26,334 nucleotides of DNA from a virus, in the IMG/VR virus record IMGVR_UViG_3300020411_000462, positions 1 to 26,334 of that record, one strand, 5' to 3'. The first letter of the stretch is position 1. Every line of letters starts with the position of its first letter. A program made the position numbers and the translations under genes. Under the pieces are notes generated by a model. The model ran no database searches. It was given only the letters and a program-made list of their open reading frames with translations, and was not told where the DNA came from. Positions 8,072-14,782 of the stretch are shown in pieces.

Positions 8072-8079
8072 ATAGGACC

Positions 8080-8226
8080 ATGAGCGTAATAATCTACCAA
8101 GAACATTGCGAGTATCTAGAGAAAGAGAATGAGGAACTTAAACAAGAGGTTCTCTTTCTTAAGACTCAGCTGGAATATAAAACAATGGGGTTCCCCTCAG
8201 AAGATGAACTAAATAATGAAGAGTAA
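8080..8226 (+). CDS. 48-aa charged coiled-coil peptide
   Basis: A short frame runs ATG 8080 to TAA 8224-8226 with an AGGA ribosome site at 8074-8077. The 48-residue product is dominated by Glu, Lys and Leu (YLEKENEELKQEVLFLKTQL), a clear heptad pattern for a short coiled coil, followed by an acidic tail. It fills the otherwise empty gap between pcyA and the nuclease, and the nuclease frame opens at its stop codon. No family is recognised; it could be a small interaction or inhibitor peptide. Confidence 0.6.
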   Translation: MSVIIYQEHCEYLEKENEELKQEVLFLKTQLEYKTMGFPSEDELNNEE

Positions 8227-8238
8227 TATTATGATCAA

Positions 8239-8676
8239 GTGGTTAAGGAACGAGTTTACGAAAACCCCTGGATATATGAGGGTAAACCTTTCACTTCTGA
8301 TGATATTGGCGACCAGTTCGGTTTTGTCTACAGGATTACTAATATCAAGACAGGTCAACAGTACATCGGCAGAAAATATTTCTATCAGAAACGAAAACCT
8401 AAAGGTGGCAAGCGCAGGGTCACAAGCGAGTCAGACTGGAGACGATACTACGGAAGCTCTGAAGATCTTAAACGAGACATTAGAGAAATGGGCAGAGAGA
8501 ATTTCAAAAGAGAAATCCTCTCAACGCATTCCACCCCAGGTAGAGTCAATTATGAAGAAACTAGACAGCTCTTCGCAAGAGGAGTTCTAACTGAATCTTT
8601 AGAGGACGGAACACCTGCCTACTACAATTCAAACATACTTGGACGTTATTATAGAAAAGATTATTTTGAATCATGA
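8239..8676 (+). CDS. GIY-YIG family nuclease
   Basis: This 145-aa protein carries the GIY-YIG endonuclease pattern: GFVYRIT (28-34) as a variant GIY strand, QYIGRKYF (41-48) with the YIG motif and catalytic-type Arg45, a downstream Glu in NYEETRQ (Glu106 or Glu107), and Asn130 near the end. The Lys/Arg-rich middle (KRKPKGGKRR) would contact DNA. It has no obvious extra DNA-recognition domain, unlike T4 Seg homing enzymes, so it may be a stand-alone homing-type nuclease or a repair/host-DNA nuclease. GTG 8239 is the first plausible start, as no in-frame ATG lies between the preceding stop and the catalytic motif. Another frame is also open across most of the gene. It overlaps the next gene by 4 bp (ATGA). 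Confidence 0.8.
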   Translation: MVKERVYENPWIYEGKPFTSDDIGDQFGFVYRITNIKTGQQYIGRKYFYQKRKPKGGKRRVTSESDWRRYYGSSEDLKRDIREMGRENFKREILSTHSTPGRVNYEETRQLFARGVLTESLEDGTPAYYNSNILGRYYRKDYFES

Positions 8677-9245
8677 GTGAAATAAAAATTGTTGATAAAT
8701 TCATCAATCCTAGAGATCATGAAGAATTGCAAACAGTAATGCTACAAAGGGAATTCCCTTGGACAGTTGCACAGAAAACTGGTGACATGGACATAGATGG
8801 TAAATCTAGTAATCCATTAAACACCCAATTGAATCATTGGTTTGCTGATTATAGAATTGCACACTTCTCTCCATTTTTTAAATACGTTTTACCTATTGTA
8901 AATGAACAAAGAATCATAGCTATATCTAGAATCAAAGCAAATTTACAGTTGCCATGTGAAAATCCTATAAAATCTGATTTTCATGTTGATCAATCTTTGA
9001 GATATGGAATTCAGGAGATACCAGAACCACATCTTACTAATATAATTTACTACGTGAATACAAATAATGGGTATACAGAGTTTGAAACTGGTGAGAAGGT
9101 AGAGTCAGTTGCAAATCGTGCAGTAATATTTCCTAACACCCTTAGACACAGAGGTGTCTCACAAACAGATACACACTATAGAACAGTTATAAACTTAAAC
9201 TTATGTTTTAGTGCAGCTGCTCCACCAGAATTCCCAGGAGGTTAA
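8673..9245 (+). CDS. 2-oxoglutarate/Fe(II)-dependent oxygenase
   Basis: This 190-aa protein has the metal-binding facial triad of the 2OG-Fe(II) dioxygenases: His104 and Asp106 in SDFHVDQS, and His159 in FPNTLRHRGVS, with Arg170 placed to hold 2-oxoglutarate. The surrounding double-stranded beta-helix pattern (TNIIYYVNTNNGYTEFETGE, ANRAVIFPN) fits the prolyl-hydroxylase-like branch. T4-like cyanophages commonly carry such oxygenases, but their substrates are mostly unknown. The start is ATG 8673 in an ATGA overlap with the nuclease gene. A strong GGAGG at the very end of this gene serves the following gene. Confidence 0.85.
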   Translation: MSEIKIVDKFINPRDHEELQTVMLQREFPWTVAQKTGDMDIDGKSSNPLNTQLNHWFADYRIAHFSPFFKYVLPIVNEQRIIAISRIKANLQLPCENPIKSDFHVDQSLRYGIQEIPEPHLTNIIYYVNTNNGYTEFETGEKVESVANRAVIFPNTLRHRGVSQTDTHYRTVINLNLCFSAAAPPEFPGG

Positions 9246-9255
9246 ATGAATAACA

Positions 9256-9504
9256 ATGTTAATTGCAAGATGCAAAATTTGTTCCAAAGAATTGATAAGT
9301 AGTAGTAAGGTTCAGTTCTGTGGTTGTTCCAATCAGATGAGGATTGTGGATGATCATGTAGCTGCTGTTGATTTGGATCAAGTAGTCTTAACAAAATCTA
9401 AAGATATTGTTAAAAATCATGGAATCCTGACAGAAAATGACCTAAAATACCAAGAGGCTCGCCGCCAACGGAAAGTCCGCAAACTGTACTACGAGGAAAG
9501 ATGA
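9256..9504 (+). CDS. Small zinc-ribbon-like protein
   Basis: This 82-aa protein begins RCKICSKELISSSKVQFCGC, with Cys6, Cys9, Cys22 and Cys24 arranged as a zinc ribbon. The C-terminal third is basic and helical (YQEARRQRKVRKLYY), suggesting nucleic-acid or protein binding. ATG 9256 is 14 bp after a strong GGAGG (9237-9241), unusually far. A closer ATG at 9246 opens a different, 18-codon frame. It joins the next gene by an ATGA overlap at 9501-9504. Function unknown. Confidence 0.75.
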   Translation: MLIARCKICSKELISSSKVQFCGCSNQMRIVDDHVAAVDLDQVVLTKSKDIVKNHGILTENDLKYQEARRQRKVRKLYYEER

Positions 9505-9707
9505 TCAACCTAGACGAGAAATTTCACAACTACCTAGAAAATGGTAGTAAATGCTTCAGAATTGATGGAGTTAATGAACCTCTCAAAGGGTATGGTTATC
9601 ATTGTGATGGTAATGACATAAAGGGTTATTACGTGTTGACAAAAAACTATAAATTATTCTATAATCTACAGGAAAAATTCCTTTATAAAGAAGCTCTTCC
9701 TATATAA
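9501..9707 (+). CDS. 68-aa protein of unknown function
   Basis: This small protein starts in an ATGA overlap with the zinc-ribbon gene. It is rich in Tyr, Asn, Lys and Gly (GYGYHCDGNDIKGYYVLTKN) and reads as a compact beta-rich domain. No family is recognised. Its 3' third contains the near-consensus promoter for talC, so part of its sequence may be constrained by that signal. Confidence 0.65.
   Translation: MINLDEKFHNYLENGSKCFRIDGVNEPLKGYGYHCDGNDIKGYYVLTKNYKLFYNLQEKFLYKEALPI
9636..9665 (+). promoter_or_regulatory. Consensus sigma70 promoter upstream of talC
   Basis: A perfect TTGACA (9636-9641) and a perfect TATAAT (9660-9665) are separated by 18 bp. Transcription would begin near 9672, giving a leader of about 54 nt before the talC ATG at 9726. 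The spacer is AT-rich. It is the strongest host-type promoter in the window and lies within the preceding 68-aa gene. Confidence 0.6.
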
Positions 9708-9725
9708 TAAACCTTATTAATTGTT

Positions 9726-10373
9726 ATGCAAATTTTTCTAGATACAGCTGATTACGGAGAGATTAAAGATCGTTATGAAACTGGTTTAATTGCTGGTATC
9801 ACTACTAATCCTACACTTGTTCGTAAGTCAGGAGTTTCTTATCTTGATTTTATTACTACCCTTTCAAAAGAGTTTTCTTTTGTGAGTATCTCTGCAGAAG
9901 TTAATGGAGATACTGCCGATGAAATGGTTGAGAATGCTCAACAGTATATTCAGATTGGTGAAGAAGTTACAATCAAACTTCCTCTTACTAGAGAAGGTCT
10001 TATTGCTTGTAAGGAATTATCTGACGAGGGCATTCAAACTAACGTTACCCTTTGCTTCTCTGTAGCACAGGCAGCAATGGCAGCACTAGCAGGTGCTACA
10101 TATATCTCACCATTTGTGGGTCGTCTTAATGACAATTCGTTCAGTGGTGTTGAACTTGTACGTGCTATCTCTGGATTATATAATGTTCAGGGATGTGAAA
10201 CTAAAATTCTAGCAGCATCTTTGCGTGATGTTCATCACGTTTCTAGATGCTTTTCTTATGGAGCGAGTGTAGCTACGCTACCTACTAAAATATTCGACAA
10301 GATGTATAATCATGTTTTGACAGATGCAGGTCTGGCAATCTTTGAAGAAGACTTTAAACATCTAAAAGAATGA
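9726..10373 (+). CDS. talC: Transaldolase, TalC/fructose-6-phosphate aldolase type
   Basis: This 215-aa protein belongs to the short transaldolase/FSA family common in cyanophages, where it is thought to shift host carbon from the Calvin cycle to the pentose phosphate pathway for NADPH and ribose. Landmarks are MQIFLDTAD at the start, GITTNPTLV, the Schiff-base lysine in VTIKLPLT (Lys84), GIQTNVTLCFS, YISPFVGRL and ILAASLRDVHH. Length matches the family (about 215 aa). No clear Shine-Dalgarno precedes ATG 9726. A consensus promoter lies 60-90 bp upstream. It overlaps the glutaredoxin gene by 4 bp, linking carbon and redox supply to nucleotide synthesis. Confidence 0.95.
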   Translation: MQIFLDTADYGEIKDRYETGLIAGITTNPTLVRKSGVSYLDFITTLSKEFSFVSISAEVNGDTADEMVENAQQYIQIGEEVTIKLPLTREGLIACKELSDEGIQTNVTLCFSVAQAAMAALAGATYISPFVGRLNDNSFSGVELVRAISGLYNVQGCETKILAASLRDVHHVSRCFSYGASVATLPTKIFDKMYNHVLTDAGLAIFEEDFKHLKE

Positions 10374-10612
10374 TTGTAATCTATTCAAAATCTGGTTGTC
10401 CATATTGTATAAAGATGAAAAAAGTGATGGAGTTAGAAGAACTCCCACATGTATCATATGAACTAGATCATGACTTTACAAGAGAAGAATTCTATGCTAA
10501 ATTTGGTGAGGGATCAACCTTCCCACAAGTGACTCTTGATGATATTCACCTTGGTGGATGTCAAGAGTCAATTCAACATATGCAACGTGAAAAGATTTGC
10601 TGTCAATTATGA
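10370..10612 (+). CDS. Glutaredoxin
   Basis: This 80-aa glutaredoxin has the redox motif CPYC at residues 10-13 (YSKSGCPYC), the cis-proline segment TFPQVTLDD and the GGCQE glutathione-site block, as in T4 NrdC-type proteins. It should pass electrons to the C-terminal CDSC of the NrdA encoded upstream. Its start overlaps the talC stop (ATGA, 10370-10373) and its stop overlaps the start of the 50-aa gene that follows. An extra Cys pair (ICC) near the C-terminus is unusual. Confidence 0.93.
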   Translation: MIVIYSKSGCPYCIKMKKVMELEELPHVSYELDHDFTREEFYAKFGEGSTFPQVTLDDIHLGGCQESIQHMQREKICCQL

Positions 10613-10761
10613 TTGAACTAACTGAGAGAGAATTTAACGAGAATAAAGACAAGTATACCACTCAGATTGAGCACGGTGAAGACTTTCTTATTAAGAAAGA
10701 AGATGGCACTAAGTATATTGCCACCGATATAACTAAGTTTCAGAACCCATGTGATATATAA
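10609..10761 (+). CDS. 50-aa Phd/YefM antitoxin-like peptide
   Basis: A 50-residue frame runs from ATG 10609 (ATGA overlap with glutaredoxin) to TAA 10759-10761. Its pattern, LTEREFNENKDKY then IEHGEDFLIKKEDGTKYIAT, matches the N-terminal fold of Phd/YefM-type antitoxins: a conserved [T/E]-E-F-x-x-N helix, an E-x-G-E turn, and a beta hairpin with a Gly. The usual C-terminal toxin-binding helix is missing, and no toxin gene is adjacent; the next gene encodes a membrane protein. It could be a DNA-binding regulator or a decoy antitoxin against host systems. Assignment rests on pattern similarity only. Confidence 0.55.
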   Translation: MIELTEREFNENKDKYTTQIEHGEDFLIKKEDGTKYIATDITKFQNPCDI

Positions 10762-11799
10762 ATGATTGATATTATATTTTCGATCCTACAGAAGGAACTC
10801 TATATGGGTTACATCTTTGGGATCATGATTTTAGGTGGATTTATCAGACAATATCATGTATTGGATGATGTTTATTCTTTAGCTAAAAGATATGTAAAAG
10901 ATAATCGAGTGATGATTATCATTACTTCTATCTTTGGTGGAGTGCTACCAATACCAGGTAGAGTTGCATTATCAGCACCACTACTAGATGCTATTGCACC
11001 TCCAGATAAGCGAAAGAGAAGTGAGTTTGGTATTATTGATTACCTATCGACACACCATTACTATTGGTGGTCACCATTAGAGAAGACAATTGCTCTTCCT
11101 ATGGCAGCATTGGGTATAACCTATGGGCAGATGTTAGGTTATACATTTATTCCACTTTGTATATGTTTAGCATATACTTGGTGGTATATTTTTTCTAAGG
11201 TAGACCCCAGAAGTGTTGTCCCTGACATGAGTAATATCAGAGACTTTGATTGGCAACGAGCATTAAGAGGATGGGCACCTTTCATTGCAACACTATGGTT
11301 CCTATTAACAGTAGGTAAAGCAGGAGCACCATTCTTCTTTCCTTGGTTCTTTGGTATGGCATGTTATTACAGTATCCTTTGTAAGGATTGGAACTGGGGT
11401 AAATACCTTGATGGTAAGTTTGCCATCATTGCAACCATTGTTCTTGCTCTTGGTGGTATAGTCGGACTGATCAAAGGACCAGTCATGGCATATCTTAGTG
11501 CAGCAACACCTGAGATGCTTCTTCCTGCTTCTTTGGTAGCTATGGTTGCTGCTTATATTATGGGTTCATCTGGTAAGTATGCTGGTATGACATCTGCATT
11601 AGTTTTGATCTTTGGTCCTCAGTATCTCGTGTGGTTTCTCTGCACTGAGTATTCTGGATACTTGATCTCACCAGCACACAAGTGTCTTATGATTGGACAG
11701 CAGTATTTTGGGACACCCATTAAAAAATATTATGTTGTTCTTTCTCGACTGTGTGCTATACTAATTGGATACGCAGCAATTACTACTTTCATTTTATAA
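10762..11799 (+). CDS. Polytopic membrane protein, DUF401/ion-transporter-like
   Basis: This 345-aa protein has eight or more hydrophobic segments (about residues 15-30, 48-65, 110-145, 172-205, 221-240, 254-272, 277-294 and 325-343). The motif LPIPGRVALSAPLLD (62-76) and the C-terminal GYLISPAHKCLMIGQQYF (299-316) resemble the paired re-entrant regions of the DUF401 (COG1906) membrane family, which is related to ion/organic-anion permeases. A transport role is inferred. ATG 10762 directly follows the upstream stop codon; M15 is an alternative start. A transporter-size membrane protein is unusual in a cyanophage metabolic block. Confidence 0.7.
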   Translation: MIDIIFSILQKELYMGYIFGIMILGGFIRQYHVLDDVYSLAKRYVKDNRVMIIITSIFGGVLPIPGRVALSAPLLDAIAPPDKRKRSEFGIIDYLSTHHYYWWSPLEKTIALPMAALGITYGQMLGYTFIPLCICLAYTWWYIFSKVDPRSVVPDMSNIRDFDWQRALRGWAPFIATLWFLLTVGKAGAPFFFPWFFGMACYYSILCKDWNWGKYLDGKFAIIATIVLALGGIVGLIKGPVMAYLSAATPEMLLPASLVAMVAAYIMGSSGKYAGMTSALVLIFGPQYLVWFLCTEYSGYLISPAHKCLMIGQQYFGTPIKKYYVVLSRLCAILIGYAAITTFIL

Positions 11800-11817
11800 A
11801 TTTACATAGAGGTTACT

Positions 11818-12195
11818 ATGAGCGTTAGATCACATTTGGAAAAAGCAGAAGAAGCTATCCGTCAGGCATTGATGAACGCTCTTGCAGAGGGTGAAGATGC
11901 ATACCTAAACGAACTTTTTGAAAACTATAATTCAGTTCGTGATTTGAGAAAGAAAGTCTCTAACACTATTCGTTTTTCAGATCAAACTAGTCAGTGGTTT
12001 GATAATTTGAATGATAATATTTCATTTAATCTTACAGATCCTGATATTAGTGGAGGAACTTATCCAACTACTAAGATTGGAAAAGATTTAGACCTTATGG
12101 ATGGTTCATTCAATTTTGATAACATCAATATTCAAACTTATGGATCACCAGATGTTATCTCTTTTGGAGATTATAAAGATTCCAAAAAGGATTAA
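11818..12195 (+). CDS. Acidic protein of unknown function
   Basis: This 125-aa protein starts at ATG 11818 after an AGAGG ribosome site (11808-11812). The first ~60 residues form an acidic helical region (LEKAEEAIRQALMNALAEGE). The rest is rich in Asn, Asp, Phe, Gly and Ser, with aspartate repeats (DLDLMDGSFNFDNINIQ) that read as extended or beta structure. It looks like small cyanophage hypothetical proteins, but I cannot name a family. A short 18-bp gap separates it from the membrane protein, and the oxygenase gene follows after 5 bp. Confidence 0.7.
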   Translation: MSVRSHLEKAEEAIRQALMNALAEGEDAYLNELFENYNSVRDLRKKVSNTIRFSDQTSQWFDNLNDNISFNLTDPDISGGTYPTTKIGKDLDLMDGSFNFDNINIQTYGSPDVISFGDYKDSKKD

Positions 12196-12200
12196 TATCA

Positions 12201-12776
12201 ATGAGCAAAGTTCATAATTATTATTACTTACCAACAGCAATCGATAGTTCTGTTAGTGAAGTTATTGTCAATCAATTATCTAAACTAAAACTAGAAGAAG
12301 CTAGGATTACCGAATCTGGTAAAGAGTTAGGAGAAAGTAATAAAACTATTAGGAACTGCCTGACCCAAGGGATCCCTTCGGATCATTGGGTCTCAGGTAT
12401 GCTTGCTCATTTTGTCAATTGTGCCAATACTCAATTGTTTCATTTTGATCTTCATAACTGGGCGGATTATATTCACCTATGTGTGTACAATACAAATGAA
12501 TCACATTACCATTGGCACACTGATATTACTGCTTCTGCTTATAAGGAACCACCCGATCATATAAGAAAATTAAGTATCAGCATGTGTCTCTCTCCCAAAG
12601 AAGAGTATGAAGGTGGAGAGTTTGAATTATATGTTGGTAGAAAAATGTTTAGTTTTAAATTGGATTGTGGAGATGCCATCATATTTCCTTCAGATTGTAT
12701 GCATAGAGTTAAACGGATTAACTCTGGTACTAGAAAAGCATTAGTTGGATGGTATGGCGGTCCTCCTTTTAGATAA
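12201..12776 (+). CDS. 2-oxoglutarate/Fe(II)-dependent oxygenase (prolyl 4-hydroxylase-like)
   Basis: This 191-aa protein has the iron triad His106-x-Asp108 in YHWHTDIT and His168 in SDCMHRVKR, with Arg178 for 2-oxoglutarate. The block EYEGGEFELYVG followed by GDAIIFPSD is typical of PKHD/P4H-type hydroxylases. It differs clearly from the other oxygenase at 8673: different N-terminal half and different strand motifs. An AGGA at 12187-12190 precedes ATG 12201. It is the last gene before the late fibre block. Substrate unknown; protein or nucleic-acid hydroxylation are both possible. Confidence 0.87.
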   Translation: MSKVHNYYYLPTAIDSSVSEVIVNQLSKLKLEEARITESGKELGESNKTIRNCLTQGIPSDHWVSGMLAHFVNCANTQLFHFDLHNWADYIHLCVYNTNESHYHWHTDITASAYKEPPDHIRKLSISMCLSPKEEYEGGEFELYVGRKMFSFKLDCGDAIIFPSDCMHRVKRINSGTRKALVGWYGGPPFR

Positions 12777-12780
12777 TTAG

Positions 12781-12787
12781 ATAAATA
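12781..12787 (+). promoter_or_regulatory. T4-type late promoter box
   Basis: ATAAATA in the gap between the oxygenase and the first fibre gene matches the T4-like late promoter core (TATAAATA in T4, commonly CTAAATA/ATAAATA in cyanomyophages). It lies 38 bp before ATG 12825, so the start site would be about 25 bp before the gene. It marks the left edge of the late block. Confidence 0.6.
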
Positions 12788-12824
12788 CTTCTAGCTTAGT
12801 GTAACTGTCTTCAGGACTGGAAGT

Positions 12825-14750
12825 ATGTCAAAAATTCTTGCAAATGAAATTGCTAATTACGGTGATAATGCACCGATAGATCTCAAGGAAGGTCTTAATA
12901 TTCCTGCTGGTAAACCCATTCAAGCAGCAGGCAGTGCAGGAACTTCTGGTCAAGTCCTTACTACAACTGGATCTTCTGTTGCTTGGATTACTCCTTTTGA
13001 TGGAGATTATGGTAGTCTGACGAATAAACCTACTATCCCTGCAGCACAAATAAATTCTGATTGGAATGCTAGTAGCGGTGTTGCAGTTATTAATAACAAA
13101 CCTACTGTCCCTCCTTTACCTAGTGTTACAACAGAAACTGCAGGTACTGCCGCACTAACATATAATGCAGGAAACGGACAATTTACTTTCACTCCACCAG
13201 ATCTTTCTAATTATAATACTGCATATGGTTGGGGAGATCACGCACAAGCAGGATATTTAACATCACTTGGTGATGCTGCTGGAGTTACTACAGCTAAGAT
13301 AAGCAATTGGGATACAGCATATGGTTGGGGTAACCATGCTAATGGAGGATATTTAACATCTTATACAGAGACACAGACACTTGATGATGTTCTTACACTA
13401 GGTGCAACAACTACTCAAAACATTACTACTACTGGTAAAATATTATATGCTAATAACTATGATAATATAGGAGATCTTCCTGGTGCATCTACTTACCATG
13501 GTATGTTTGCACATGTACATAATACAGGTAAAGGATATTTTTCACACGCAGGAAATTGGATAGAGCTATTAGATGTTAGCACTACTATAGGAGATCTTGA
13601 TGGTGTAGATCTTACTGTTGCACCTACTGATGGTCAGGTTCTTAAGTGGGAACAGTCTTCTAGTTCTTGGAAACCAGCTAATGATCTCACTGGTGGAGGT
13701 GGAGGTGGTGGTCTAGCACTAACAGATCTTTCTGCTTCAACTGCAACTGCATCTGGTACTGGATCTCTTTCATATAATAATGGTACTGGTGCATTTACTT
13801 ACACACCACCAGATTTATCAGGTTTCTTAACTTCAGAATCTGATCCAGTATTCTCTGCATCCGCAGCTGCAAGTGTTACTACAACACAAATTAATAACTG
13901 GAACAATGCATATTCATGGGGCAACCATGCAGGACAAGGTTACCTAGTTGGATATGGTGCAGTTTCTAATCACACTGATGTTTCTATTACTGGTGCTCAA
14001 AATGGTCAAGTATTACGATATAATGGTAGTAACTGGACTAACTTTACACCTAACTACCTCACTTCTTATACAGAAACAGATACATTAGATAGTGTAGTTG
14101 GAAGAGGAGCTACTACAAATAAAAACTTTACCCTAACTGGAGCTCCATCATTACCTGGTAGGTTAGATGTACAAAATAATGGAAACTATGCTATCAGTTT
14201 AGATGCTACTCCTGGTGTTGGAATCAATACTGCTGATGGTGTTGGACTTAATATTGGTAAAATTGTTGGTAACGTATGGAGAGCACAGATCGATGGTGCT
14301 ACTGGTGCAATCACTGGTGCATCATTATCAACATCTGGTAGTTTAACTGCTGGATCTATGGTTGTTGGTGGTTTGACCTATCCAACAGTGAACGGGACAA
14401 ATGGACACGTGTTGACCAGTGATGGAACTGGTAACGTGACATGGCAAGCACAATCAGGTGGTGGCGGCGGTGCAAGTGTAACCATATCCGACACAGCTCC
14501 AGCAGCATCTGCTGGTGATCTTTGGTGGGAGAGTGACAGTGGTCGTCTTAAGATTTACTATCAAGACGTTGATACATCACAATGGGTTGATTGTAATCCA
14601 CCACTAACTCAAGATAGAATTGCATCTTCATCTGCCCCATCTTCTGCTACAGATAATGGAACTCCTGGTGATATCAGATATGATTCTAGCTATGTTTATA
14701 TCTGTATTTCTCTTAATACTTGGAAGAGAGCAGCATTAACCACATGGTAA
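12825..14750 (+). CDS. Tail-fibre-like repeat protein
   Basis: This 641-aa protein is rich in Thr, Gly, Ser, Ala and Asn and lacks enzymatic motifs, as for phage fibres. The N-terminus (MSKILANEIANYGDN) is probably the virion-attachment part. It contains three copies of WGxHAxxGYL (about 136-144, 168-176, 365-373), two AL/SLxYNxGxGxFTxTPPDLS modules (about 108-130 and 313-333), a Gly run at 290-296 and another at 545-549. Near the C-terminus are LTYPTVNGTNGHVLTSDG and two short GDLWW/GDIRY...W modules. Fibres of this type trimerise and bind host lipopolysaccharide. AGGA at 12813-12816 supports the start, and a late promoter box is 38 bp upstream. Confidence 0.83.
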   Translation: MSKILANEIANYGDNAPIDLKEGLNIPAGKPIQAAGSAGTSGQVLTTTGSSVAWITPFDGDYGSLTNKPTIPAAQINSDWNASSGVAVINNKPTVPPLPSVTTETAGTAALTYNAGNGQFTFTPPDLSNYNTAYGWGDHAQAGYLTSLGDAAGVTTAKISNWDTAYGWGNHANGGYLTSYTETQTLDDVLTLGATTTQNITTTGKILYANNYDNIGDLPGASTYHGMFAHVHNTGKGYFSHAGNWIELLDVSTTIGDLDGVDLTVAPTDGQVLKWEQSSSSWKPANDLTGGGGGGGLALTDLSASTATASGTGSLSYNNGTGAFTYTPPDLSGFLTSESDPVFSASAAASVTTTQINNWNNAYSWGNHAGQGYLVGYGAVSNHTDVSITGAQNGQVLRYNGSNWTNFTPNYLTSYTETDTLDSVVGRGATTNKNFTLTGAPSLPGRLDVQNNGNYAISLDATPGVGINTADGVGLNIGKIVGNVWRAQIDGATGAITGASLSTSGSLTAGSMVVGGLTYPTVNGTNGHVLTSDGTGNVTWQAQSGGGGGASVTISDTAPAASAGDLWWESDSGRLKIYYQDVDTSQWVDCNPPLTQDRIASSSAPSSATDNGTPGDIRYDSSYVYICISLNTWKRAALTTW

Positions 14751-14752
14751 AT

Positions 14753-14759
14753 CTAAATA
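14753..14759 (+). promoter_or_regulatory. T4-type late promoter box
   Basis: CTAAATA (14753-14759) lies 24 bp before ATG 14783 in the short intergenic gap. A strong ribosome site, GGAAGGAG (14764-14771), sits between the two. It could drive the 334-aa fibre gene and the protease gene behind it, which has no box of its own. Confidence 0.6.
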
Positions 14760-14782
14760 CTACGGAAGGAGCATCATAAGAA

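Noticed and set aside
8068-8074. ATAAATA resembling a late promoter at the end of pcyA
   Set aside because: It ends only 5 bp before ATG 8080, too close for a transcript start upstream of the 48-aa gene, and it overlaps the pcyA stop codon.
10317-10322. TTGACA inside talC as a -35 element
   Set aside because: No acceptable -10 hexamer lies 15-19 bp downstream.
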